From a virus, in the IMG/VR virus record IMGVR_UViG_3300029258_002669, positions 1 through 28,594 of that record: a stretch of 28,594 nucleotides of DNA; one strand, written 5' to 3'. Each line of letters opens with the position of its first letter. Positions within the stretch are counted from its first letter, which is position 1. Below the pieces are notes generated by a model. The model had not been told where the DNA came from. It saw only the letters and a list, made by a program, of their open reading frames with translations, and searched no databases. The translations under genes were made by a program, and so were the position numbers. Positions 15,983-27,000 of the stretch are shown here, piece by piece.

Positions 15983-16051
15983 TGACACACTCGCTATTCC
16001 GACTCAAAAAGATCAGTATAGCTGTGTCATCTTATTATTTTAGGATAAGAT
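15983..16051 (+). promoter_or_regulatory. Two-hairpin leader RNA before the 1655-residue fibre gene
   Basis: Hairpin 1: TGACACA (15983-15989) pairs with TGTGTCA (16023-16029). After a three-base bulge (CTC), GCTAT (15993-15997) pairs with ATAGC (16018-16022), giving 12 base pairs around a 20-base loop. Hairpin 2: ATCTTAT (16029-16035) pairs perfectly with ATAAGAT (16045-16051), with loop TATTTTAGG holding the AGGA ribosome binding site. Hairpin 2 ends at the base before the ATG. The two share base 16029, so they would stack or compete. This could gate translation. No known riboswitch class is recognised. Confidence 0.5.
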
Positions 16052-19000
16052 ATGACGATTAAAAGATTCGATTCAAGACAGTCAGAACACAGATCAGCTC
16101 TTCAACAGCTTACTGGTGTTGACTCAAACAAAACATTAAAGCAAATTTTACCTGCTATTGATCTAGAGGTTACGCCTCCATTTGCTCTTCGTGCAAGTAG
16201 TACTCCAGATCTTACTCTTAATATTAGTTCTAATATTCTTACTAACCCAGAAACTTTAAGAAAAAAAACAAATCAGCCTATTAATAAGGTTATTTTTGAG
16301 TTTGCTGGTGGTACAGTTGTATTCCCTTCTACTTCTGGAAGTAATGCCGTTGTAACTCCTGGTGATGACGTTGCTATTACAATTGCAAACAATGAATATT
16401 TAAGAGTTTTAGTTGAAATCACTGAAGACGGTGAGATCAAGATTATTCCTGGTGCAGCGTCTAATGCTGTTGAAAATGATGCAGAATTTCCTGAACCTTC
16501 TGGAACCAATCTTACTATCGGTTATTACACACTATTCAATAATGCTGGAACAATTGAAAATATTGTAGACGAAAAAATTGTACAGTTCATTGGCGGTGGA
16601 GGATCTGGCGGTGGTGGAACCATTGCTGTTCTAAAAGATAAGAAAGAAGGTGAGACAGGTTACACTATCACTTTCGATAACGAAACTTTTAGTTTCGATT
16701 CAAATGCACATAATTTCTATAGAAATGGTGTGTTGATGAAGAAAGTTGATTCTTTCCAAACTCCTGCCGATACTGATGTTAGTATTGCTCACGAGTACAT
16801 GGAAGTAAACAACGCTGGTGACTCAAATCAAATTCTATTAAACCCTAATGCTGCTGGAGAGATTAATGATGCAGCGGCTGCGGTTGATGACTGCTTTGAA
16901 TTAGTTAAAATTGAGAATACATTTGACGGCTTAGGTCTTGCAGAAAAGACTTTAATTTCTGCTCGTGGTTTTGCAGATGGGACTGGAACTGTAAACTGTT
17001 CTGTTTCTACAGTTTCTGACAAAACAAGATTGACCTTTGCTGGGACTTTATCTTATAATCCAGGTGGAGATGCTGGTGCGCCACGTGGTGATCTTGACGT
17101 TGAAGTTAACGGTCAAGATATTGAAAGACTTATTGTAGGTCAAAACGATACTGAAGGAAACATTGTATATGAAGAGGATACTGCTAACGGTAAGTACGTT
17201 GATATTTACCAAATCGTAAGCGGTGTTCCTGCTCCGCTTCCTGCTGCTACTCCTGTAAGAGTTCACAAGGCTCAATATAGAGTAGCTGAACTTGATGCTG
17301 TAAATACTAGTATTATCCCTGCTCTAGACAATACTTATGATCTTGGGTCTGCTGGAAATAGATGGAGAGATATTCATTTAGGACCAGGTTCAATGAAAAT
17401 GCATGATGGAACCAATAACGCTGAAGTTAAAATGGAAGGCGGCAAGATCGGTTTTGTACAGCCAGGTGAAGATTTCCAAGAGTTTGGAACTGGTGGTGGT
17501 TCTGGAACTAACGCTAATCTTTTAGCTCTTGATGAAAATAAAGAATTAATCAACTGTATCTTTGATGATTTTGAATCAGATATTGGAGCTACAAAAGTAA
17601 ACACCCAACTATCTGGTGGTGATCTTATTATCACTCCAGGTCAATTATCTGGTACATATGAAGCAAACAAAGAAACTACTACTAGCCTATCTAGTGTAGA
17701 AGTACTTGCTGAAATGAAAACACAAATGGCTGCCCCTAAGTCTGAAGCTATCGCTGCAAACACAATTAAGTTTGAAGGTGATGTTTCAACTGTATTTGTA
17801 GCTGGTGAAAAAGTTATTATAGGTAAAAAACTAGAACAACTTGGAAGTACAGATCATATCTGGCTTCTTGATAATGATGAAAATGTGGCTAGACTTGAGA
17901 TTTCAAGCTCTACATTCAGTGCTGTTTCAGGTGAAACTGATGTTGTTCTTTTGAATCCTGATTCTTTAGATTTAAGTATGGGAGTTATTACTGCTGAACT
18001 TAATGATAAATTGAGAGTTGTACCTTTTAACTGGTTGATTGAAGGATCTGCTGGTGCTGCTTTGGAAGAGCTTGATCTTGCAGATATGCACGGCATTGAT
18101 CAAGTAGTTATTGAAGGTTCTAATTTTTATCAACTTATTGAATCTCTAGATGAAACTATTGAGATGTTAGACGGTAAAATGTCTAAAAATGGTCAGTACG
18201 GAATTATCAGATTAGTAGGTAATAACTCAGGTAACGATACGTACCATTGGTATTATACAAAAGACAGAGGAAATACCTGGGCTAAATTTGCCGATACCAG
18301 AAATTTTGGACAAGACACGAGTGATGATAATATTGCCAATTCTCATATACCTCATATGGGTCCAAAAGATATTGGTGTAGCCAATAACGGTAAGTGGTTT
18401 TGTACTTATGGATTTTTTAATGGAAGTAGTTTTGATGTTAAGGCTGTATTAGGCGATATTAGTTTAGTTACTCCTACTTTAGTAGATCTACCTGATAATG
18501 CTAATAATAACGGTGGTGTTGGAGATGTTTATGCTGCTGTAGGAACTAATACTTCTTCTACGGTAGCTATTGATGAAGAAGATATGACTGCAATTTGTGT
18601 TGCAGTGACAAACCAAAGTAACAACAATACTGCCGCCTATGTTTTTGATGAAACAGGTGCTAATATAGCTTATAGCGGCTTTATTGGGGCAAACGTAGGT
18701 GATTTTGATGCACCTTTTTGTACGGCTGTTACAGGTACAGCTCCTAATAGAAGAGCGCACTGGGTGATGACAAGATCAGACACTGGTGCTATTAATGCTT
18801 TCTATTTTAACGAAGCTACTTCATGGACTTTTGTGGCTTATTCTGGTGAAGAAGGTAGTCCTTCAAAACTAATGGATATTGCAGCTAATGATGAATATTT
18901 ATCAATGATTTATTTAGATGAAACCAGTAATGATAGACTAACTATTCAAACAATAAATCATGCTGTAACAGACACTGCTGGACCTAATAGGGACTTATCT

Positions 19001-21019
19001 AGACTTGCAATTGATACTGATAATGGTCGTGGACCTAATGCAGATTCTAACCTAATGAAAAACTCAACCATAAGAGCTAGATTTAATCCTGCTGATAACA
19101 AGCATTTATTTATTGCATGTGATTTAAAAGATTTCTCTTCCAATGCAGTAGCTTCTCACTTAGTTGAGATTAAAGATGTTTCTGATATTTTAGTCGGTCC
19201 AGGAAATTCAACTGGTGGAAACAACACTACTTGGAATTTTGATGCTAATACAACAAAAATAGCTCAAACTTTTACATTATCTAGTGCTGAAGATATTAGA
19301 AGTATAATGATAGGGTTGCGTACACAAACTGCATCAGGCAAGTATAAAGATGCAGAATTTACTATGACTATTGAGGATACCTCAGGTGGAGCACCGATTG
19401 ACGGTGGTGGAACTGTCTTGGCTACTTCAAGACCAGCCAGTGGACGTTTACTTTCACCCACAACTAACGGTAATTATTTATATTTTAACTTTGAAACACC
19501 AGTTAACTTAGCGGCTGGTACATATGCTGCAATTGTTTCAACAGATGAGGCACCTAATGGTACGGATTTTCTAGCATTAATCACTGCCCCATCAGATTTA
19601 GGCAATGATTCTTACGGTGCAAATGATGCTCAGGACACATGGTCTGCTAGAGGTAAGACAGGTATTTTCCAAGTAAATGGTCACTGGATTGAGGATGTAG
19701 GCTTAGGTAGAAACATTAGAAACGGATCTCACACTATTAAAGACTGTGAGGCTGCTATTGAATATATTGACGATAATCAATTAAAATATACTTTTAGAAG
19801 ATCCTTTCAAGGTGGTGGTGCTGACAGAAACCAGCAGGGTGTCCCTTTTGAAAGAACTATTAACATCTCAAACACAGCAGCTAAGTCAACATTTACTGAC
19901 TTAAACTGTGCTGTATATGATGAGATGGGAGCTATTCCTGATTATGACAGAAACCTTGTAGGAAACTGGGCTTTAGGTATTGATCTCGCTCGTAAGAAAG
20001 ACGGTGTATCAGGTGCCCTTACTCAAAACCAATCATCTTCACTTGGATCGGGTATTTTTGATTTAAGTGAGTTTGGACACAATGTTTCAGGTCAGGGTGG
20101 AACTATTGCTTTAGCTACTGATAGTGATTTTCAAGAAGGTGTTGCATTAGATTTTAACGGATCAAATAACTACACCTTAATCAACCACTCGCCTTTCTTA
20201 GATATTGGAAGAAGTGACGTTTCTGATCAAAATGGAGCTTTTGCGATTGAGGCTGAGATTAATATTAATGCTGCTGGTAGTGGTAGATGTATTATATCTA
20301 AAGCCAGAATGGATAGTGGTATTGAAGCAGGATGGTGGTTCCAATGTGATCCTACTACTTCAGGATTTAAGCTTACTTTTGACTGTTACGATGAAACATC
20401 TACGTTTAGGAATACTGAATCACAAGATGACTGGATTACTTCTGGAACTTTTTGTAAGGTAAAAGTAACAAGAGCAGGTGCTGGTCAGCCAGTAAGACTT
20501 TGGAAGTCTGAAGGTGCGGATTTAACTGCCGGACCTAATGGTACTGCACTATTTACTGAAGCTACCTATGCAGTGCAAGATACTTTCAATAATATTGCAG
20601 ATGCCGCTGGTAGAGATATGTATATTGGTACAAGAGACAATTCAATTTCTGCTGGTGTTCAATTAGGACAATATTTCAGCGGTAAAATTGGATATGTTAA
20701 GTTTGCAAACGAATCAGAGACCTTTGCTTATGATGGATGGAAGCCACAGCAAGCTGTTGTTTCAACTCAGTCAATCGGAGCTAATCTTGTATTAGGTAGG
20801 AGATTTAGAGGTAGGGTTGCAAGTGATTATTACTACGATGCAGGTGTAGCTAAAGACGGTAAGCCATTTGTAGATAGTTATAAGCAATTAATGATATGGA
20901 GAAAATCATTCCAATCTGCAAACAGAGGCACTATGATGCAATTTAAGGCTACTTTAAATAGAGCCGTTGCGTCATTGCAAAGTGGAATTGAAAAAATTAA
21001 AATAGCATTTGATAAATAG
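16052..21019 (+). CDS. Giant tail fibre/adhesin with propeller and LamG-like lectin domain, 1655 residues
   Basis: An N-terminal fibre domain (residues 1-178) ends in a natural glycine hinge, GGGGSGGGG, near residue 180. Residues about 424-440 (NTYDLGSAGNRWRDIHL) are a standard fibre motif. Residues about 690-1030 look like a beta-propeller unit with one Asp-box (TKDRGNTW, residues 736-743) and blades resembling those of the next protein. Residues about 1053-1216 look like a jelly roll (AQTFTLSSAEDIRSIMIGL, VNLAAGTYAAIV). Residues about 1298-1560 fit a LamG/concanavalin-like lectin (VALDFNGSNNYTLI, FAIEAEININ, YIGTRD, YFSGKIGYVKF). The C terminus is helical. It probably binds surface glycans of the host. 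No sialidase catalytic set was found. The start has AGGA inside a hairpin loop. The domains are assigned by eye. Confidence 0.75.
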   Translation: MTIKRFDSRQSEHRSALQQLTGVDSNKTLKQILPAIDLEVTPPFALRASSTPDLTLNISSNILTNPETLRKKTNQPINKVIFEFAGGTVVFPSTSGSNAVVTPGDDVAITIANNEYLRVLVEITEDGEIKIIPGAASNAVENDAEFPEPSGTNLTIGYYTLFNNAGTIENIVDEKIVQFIGGGGSGGGGTIAVLKDKKEGETGYTITFDNETFSFDSNAHNFYRNGVLMKKVDSFQTPADTDVSIAHEYMEVNNAGDSNQILLNPNAAGEINDAAAAVDDCFELVKIENTFDGLGLAEKTLISARGFADGTGTVNCSVSTVSDKTRLTFAGTLSYNPGGDAGAPRGDLDVEVNGQDIERLIVGQNDTEGNIVYEEDTANGKYVDIYQIVSGVPAPLPAATPVRVHKAQYRVAELDAVNTSIIPALDNTYDLGSAGNRWRDIHLGPGSMKMHDGTNNAEVKMEGGKIGFVQPGEDFQEFGTGGGSGTNANLLALDENKELINCIFDDFESDIGATKVNTQLSGGDLIITPGQLSGTYEANKETTTSLSSVEVLAEMKTQMAAPKSEAIAANTIKFEGDVSTVFVAGEKVIIGKKLEQLGSTDHIWLLDNDENVARLEISSSTFSAVSGETDVVLLNPDSLDLSMGVITAELNDKLRVVPFNWLIEGSAGAALEELDLADMHGIDQVVIEGSNFYQLIESLDETIEMLDGKMSKNGQYGIIRLVGNNSGNDTYHWYYTKDRGNTWAKFADTRNFGQDTSDDNIANSHIPHMGPKDIGVANNGKWFCTYGFFNGSSFDVKAVLGDISLVTPTLVDLPDNANNNGGVGDVYAAVGTNTSSTVAIDEEDMTAICVAVTNQSNNNTAAYVFDETGANIAYSGFIGANVGDFDAPFCTAVTGTAPNRRAHWVMTRSDTGAINAFYFNEATSWTFVAYSGEEGSPSKLMDIAANDEYLSMIYLDETSNDRLTIQTINHAVTDTAGPNRDLSRLAIDTDNGRGPNADSNLMKNSTIRARFNPADNKHLFIACDLKDFSSNAVASHLVEIKDVSDILVGPGNSTGGNNTTWNFDANTTKIAQTFTLSSAEDIRSIMIGLRTQTASGKYKDAEFTMTIEDTSGGAPIDGGGTVLATSRPASGRLLSPTTNGNYLYFNFETPVNLAAGTYAAIVSTDEAPNGTDFLALITAPSDLGNDSYGANDAQDTWSARGKTGIFQVNGHWIEDVGLGRNIRNGSHTIKDCEAAIEYIDDNQLKYTFRRSFQGGGADRNQQGVPFERTINISNTAAKSTFTDLNCAVYDEMGAIPDYDRNLVGNWALGIDLARKKDGVSGALTQNQSSSLGSGIFDLSEFGHNVSGQGGTIALATDSDFQEGVALDFNGSNNYTLINHSPFLDIGRSDVSDQNGAFAIEAEININAAGSGRCIISKARMDSGIEAGWWFQCDPTTSGFKLTFDCYDETSTFRNTESQDDWITSGTFCKVKVTRAGAGQPVRLWKSEGADLTAGPNGTALFTEATYAVQDTFNNIADAAGRDMYIGTRDNSISAGVQLGQYFSGKIGYVKFANESETFAYDGWKPQQAVVSTQSIGANLVLGRRFRGRVASDYYYDAGVAKDGKPFVDSYKQLMIWRKSFQSANRGTMMQFKATLNRAVASLQSGIEKIKIAFDK

Positions 21020-21031
21020 TAGGAGATATAG

Positions 21032-24000
21032 ATGGCAACATCAGGAATAAAATCGAATCAAATTAAAGGTGGATCTGGTAGCGGAGGAAGTTCTTTAAGA
21101 CTAAGAACGGCTGAAGCTGTAACTAAAGGTCAGGCTTTATACGCAAAGCTTAGAAAAACCTTAACTATTGATGCAACAAACGATCAATTAACCTTCAATG
21201 AAGGTGGGTCTAACTTTACTATCTCACTTACTCAAGGTGAGTATCTTTACCCATATACTGCTCTACAAACTGAAATTAAAACATTAATGGATGCTGCTGG
21301 AGCAAATATTTATGTGGTAAATCTAGATGAGAAAAATCACAGAATTAAAACATTTGAAAATGCTGGGACGTTTAACTTAATTGCAAGTGCAGCAAACTCT
21401 ATTCTTCCTACTTTAGGATTTGGCTCAGTTGATTTAGTTGAAGATGCGTCTTTCTATAGAGCTGCTGGCGTACATACTTTTTCAAGCGAAAAAATGTGGC
21501 AAGTAGTTAACACAAGTGACGATAGTTCACCTCCAGTACAGGATGATGGGTCTTTTACACCTGTAGGTGCGGCTCACAGATCTGAAAGTTTCTCTGCTAT
21601 TGCTAGAAACGATGCCGCTGCCTTAAGTTCTGTAACAGGTATTTTATCAGGAGAGGCTGATGGCTTATCAGGTCTTACAGTTGGAGCAGATCACTACACT
21701 AACGGTACTGCTGGTCAGATTTCTACTACTCAAGTAGCAAACTCTATTATTGTAGGTAAAGCCACTGAATCTGAAATTGTTGTGGTTGATGATGTAAGAA
21801 GAGATTATCTTTTTGAGTGTCAACCTGATACAGATGTTATCCCTAACAGTCTAGACGGTGTTCTTGGATGGGAAGAAGTTCCTGAAATTCCAAGTATGAG
21901 AGATTCTAATGTAACTGTTCATGACATGGCTGCTGATGGTGATGTAGTTGTTATCTGTGACGTAGATCAAGTCACAAATGGACTACTTAGAGTATCTTAT
22001 TCTACCGACAGAGGTAAATCTTCTAGATATGCTGAGATTATTGCAAGTGGTGTTCAAGAAAACGAACATACAATTCAATCTGTTATTGGCTCTCAGTGGA
22101 ATCAGCATTCTGATTTTTTTACAGCTAGTCCTAAGGTAATTGTAGACGAAAATAAAATTTTTATAGCTTATGCTCATTATGACGGATCTTTACGTGAAGT
22201 CAGAGGTTTATATGGAACAATTGATGCTGAGGGAGACTTAGTATTAAAACAATCTAATGCCTTTGAATCATCTCCATATGCTGGAAGTATCTCAAATACA
22301 TCTAGTGGGGAACATAAACTAGCTATTAGAGCTGAAAAACATAATGGTGTTATTTATGTAACTATGTTAGCAGCTACTACTAGACCATTAAAAATAGTTA
22401 AGTCTGTTGATGGCGGTGCTACTTTTACTCCTGAAACTGCTTCTATTAAAAATGGAAGTACTACTATTGCTACTTCTAATCCAGCAGGTAGCACAAGTAA
22501 TGCTCAACCGCATAGATTAGCTGTAGTCGATATTCCTGGTCAAACTATTGATAATACTGAATTAATCACTAACGGTGATGCTGGTAGTGGTGATTTAACA
22601 GGATGGACAGATAGTTCTCTTGGAACAGGAGCTGTTACCGTAGTGGATGGTAAATTTAGGTTTACTTCTACTGATGCTTCTAATTTTGGCAGACTTGACC
22701 AACAAATTAGTGTAACCGCAGGAAAAGCTTACCGTATAAAATGGACAGCTAGAATGTTATCTGATACTAATGCTTGGAATGTTGATATAAGAGATTTAGC
22801 GTCAGGAGCGTCTTTCTTTTATGTAGATATAGCTTCTGATGAATATGCTCAAAATAAAGATGATTGGGAAGTTGTAGTTATACCTCAATCTAGCACTCTT
22901 AATTTTAGAATGACTTGGAATGGTGCGATTGGTGTTGGGGAATTTGAAATGGATAATGTTTCAATCCAAGAAGTAGCTCAAAACAGAGTAGCTGTACTAT
23001 CACCATGTACAAGTGGTGGTGTAGCTTCATGTTTCAATAACTTATTTTATACAGATGATCAAGATTTAAACAATAACTGGGCTACTGCTATAGATGCTGG
23101 TGAGCTTTTAGGTTTTACCTATCACTTGCCTATCGGTGCCTATCTCAATACTGATGATAAGTGGTATATACACTCTATTGCTGGACACGCCTCAGCTCAC
23201 GCTGCCGCTGGTACTGCTAGAGCAGGTAGTACTAATTTATCTCAGGTGACTGAAATTGATCTTTCTACAGCTACACCTAGTATTCAAAATGGTACTGTTG
23301 CATGGGCTGATGGTACAGGCAATACACCAAATATCGCTAACGGTAGTGGGACAAACAACTCTAACGGAACCCCATTCTTTGAGGATAAGACCAATATTAT
23401 AAAAACAGATGACGGTGTTTTTATAGCCTGCTCTCATGATTCAGGTAAAGGATATATGGCTAGAATTACTGATATGGCTAATGTTAGTACTAGTACTGAA
23501 ATTGCTCAGATTGAAAACTATCAAGATCCTATTCTTGGAGGTACAACTTTAATTAATGAACATCATTTTGCTAAAACATCAGGCTCTTTTCAGCTTATGT
23601 ATAAAAGAAATAATGGATCTTATGGTGCTGGTTTTACTTTAGGTAAAATTGAGGCTAGAGAGATTACTATTGATGATTCTGCTAAGGCTGAAGAGGTTAC
23701 TAATGGAGATGCCACTGGTACAGTGGGAACCCTTCCTTCTGGCTGGACTTTCTCTTCTCAAAACGGATCATTTTTAATTGGATCAGGTAATGTATTTGAA
23801 TGTATCGGTGGCACTGGTCAATGTGTTGGTAAACAACAGTTGAGTTTGGAAGCAGGTAAGACATATACCTTAAAAGCTGATATTATTAATGATCAAAGAG
23901 TTTCTGTAGGTGTGGTTTTTGGATATCCTGAATCTGAGTACGGATTTAATGGAGAACCTATAAGTCCAGCAGCAGAAATTAATTACGGACAAATTAGAAA

Positions 24001-27000
24001 CGTAGGGCTTGGATCTAAACAATCAAGTTTTACTGCTCCTCAAGATGGTGGAGTTCTAGTTATTTGGAATATTAATGCAAACAGTCCTTTCAATACAGAT
24101 AATATATCTATTGAAGAGTCTTCTGTTCAATTAGCTAATCCAGTAGATCTTATTGATAAGCCAAATATTGATGAAGGTGGATATGCAGGTCACTTAAAAG
24201 TTGATTTTGATAATTCTACTATTCACGCTGTAGCTGAGAAGCCTTTCAGAGCCGATGGTTTTGGAGATCGTGAACTCTTAATGTATAATAACTTCGGTCT
24301 CAAGCAGGTCGATGTATCTACTCGCTGGGATGATTTTCCTACTGAATTGCAGGATTTTCAAGCCAATGCTTCTTCTGTTATGGATTTCGCAGTATCTCCA
24401 AACGGCTTGTATAGGGTATATGCTTGGCAGCAAACTTCAATCACAACTGCTTTAAGAGTTAGAGCTACCGCTGACGGTGGTGAAAACTATGCATTTGCAG
24501 ATATCGATGCTAGTGTTGATGGCGGTGAAGGTGTTGTAAACCATAGCTCTAGTATTGAAAATTTTCAGAGATATTCACCAAAATGTTGGGTTGACGATAC
24601 AGGGCGTGTATTCGTAGCCAAATTAGACTCTAACAATGATGTTTCAGGATACTATGGAAATATAGATGAAAATGGTAATATAGTTTGGTCTAAGTCTAAT
24701 ATAGGAGTAAATGGAGATCACATCTTACAAGATGCTCTCTCATATCAAGGTATACAAATAGCTGAAAATAATGGAAAGTTATATGTAGCAGCGGTGTCTA
24801 GTTCAAACTCAATAAGAATGGCATTTAGTACAGATTATGGTGCAACTTTCGGTGATGGAAACGGTAGTGCTGGAGAAGATGCTGCGGTTAGAGCTGGGGG
24901 CACTTCAATAACTGCTACAGGTTCTTCGATAATGAGACTTTGGGTTGTAGATGATCCAAACGGAGGAGCTACGGATAATAGAATCATGGTTCATTATGCA
25001 AGAGGTTCTGGAGGAGATGGTTTTGTTGCTTGGGTAGATGAATCCGCTATTAGTGGTGATTTACAAAATAATTGGGGAGCAGAAGTTTCTATCTCAGGAC
25101 ATGGTGGTGGAAATGGTGAATTTGTAGTAGCTGATGGGATTTCTCCTGATGGTACTAAATTAGCTGTATTATGTTTTGATGCAAATACTAACAATAATGT
25201 TTATTTTAACTATTTAAACTTAGATGCAGCTACTCTTAATGCTCAACACGGTGCTGGTGGGGTTTTATTAACTAGTGGATCGGCTTTTAATGATTATAAC
25301 GGTCACTCAGCCATTTCAAACTCAGGACATCTTTGGAGAGAAGTTTCTCAGAGAATTGCATGGCATTCAAATAACCAAACAGTTTATATTGTTCATTCAA
25401 CTGAGGCTGGAGGTAGTCCAGCAGGTGCAGGTAAGTTAACTAAGATACCTGATGTAGACTCTCCTGCTACTAATATAGAGCAAGAATACTTAGAAGGTAG
25501 TGGTTCTTTTGCTGTAGCTGATGAATCAATCTTTAATATTGGAGATGAATTTCACCTTACCTATAAAAGAATTGCCAGTGGTGTTCCTGCTAACTGGTTA
25601 ACTCAAGGTAGTATTCAGTCTTGGAAATTTACAGATCCAGACCCAACATCTAACGTGGCAGTTCCTTTAGTTAGGATAACCGATGACTCTACTGAAACTA
25701 ACCAGCGTGTAGGTGTTTCAGGAGACTTAAACTCAGGTGGACCTGATTTAGGTAGACTTAAGACTAAACAATCTTCTCTAGGTCTTCACATTGCTTTTTC
25801 TAAGTCTAGTGTGGCTGGAACTGGTATTTTTGTTAATAGCCTTGAAGAAAAAACAATTAATAATGAGGTTGTTGAATTTAGACAGGTGCCTGTAAAAATC
25901 ACTTTTGATACTGCTGATGCTGATATGTGTGCCATTGACAAGGTAGGGGATGATATTTTAGTACCTAATTGGAGAAGAAGTTTATCTCCAGATAGAATGG
26001 AATTAAAATACTCAACTGATGGTGGAAAAAATTGGTCAGTAGACAGTACTACATATTTAACTTCTCCTACGGCTGCGGATAATGCTCAAGATTATTATCA
26101 GAGAGCACCTGAAGTTATTATTAAACCAGATGGTACTGAAGCTGTAGTTTTCTATGCCGCAGACACCAATAACTTAAGAGGTGTAAAATATGTAAAGTCT
26201 GGAGATACTTGGGTAGCAGCTTCCTCTGCTACAATATCGACCAATACAAATACTCCAGCAGCTTTTCAATTATGTTATGATTCAGTTAACGATAAGCTTT
26301 ACGCTGGTTACTACACTCTTGCTTCAGGTAATTATACAGTTACTGTCTCTTCAGATTTTGGTGATACTTGGGGATCTAACGTAACCGTTAAAGATGGTGT
26401 TTCGACTGCTAACTTTGTAAATAGTATTCCAGTTTATATGGGATGTGTAGACTTAGGTGGTGGAAATACTAGACTATTCGTAGCAGGTAAAGATGCTGGT
26501 AACAACGTATCTGTGTGGTATTCTGATGATGATTTAGCTAATTGGGGTACTAAACTATCAGGTGCTAGTGTTGGAGTAGGAGGAAACAGAACATTGTTCG
26601 GTGCTGAACAAGATGGAAATAAATTAGCTCTATTAGTATATGGTACAGGTGATACAAATAGCGTTTACTTAAGTGTAATTGAGGATCTTACGGCTGGAAC
26701 TCCTTCTATATCTACAGCAGTGGATATTGCAGATGGAGCTGGGTCTATTGATATGTACAATGGATACTCAATTTCTGATAGCGGAGCATATTTCTATACT
26801 AAGTCTCTTGCTAGAATTAGATGGACTGGATCTACTAGCTTAGTGTGTTCTTGGAACCAGTCTGGAACAGTATCTCATGATGTAGTTGTAGCTAGAGTGT
26901 CTGATACTTCTAATATTGCAAGTTCTACTGAAAGAATTAAATTAGAAGGAACTAGTACTCAAATTTGGCAAGAGTCTGGACAGATTCTTAAATCAGAAGA

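Noticed and set aside
15976-16062. A 28-codon plus-strand frame (MNVTHSLFRLKK...) in the leader of the 1655-residue gene
   Set aside because: AAAGGA touches its ATG with no spacing, the peptide looks random, and the region is better explained as a two-hairpin leader.
18248-18260. TGGTATTATACAA, 12 of 13 bases like the promoter motif
   Set aside because: It is inside coding sequence and encodes W-Y-Y next to the Asp-box, so it is explained by the protein. It could be an internal promoter but there is no support.
20205-20462. Plus-strand 85-codon frame inside the 1655-residue gene
   Set aside because: It lies entirely within a convincing LamG-like domain in another frame.
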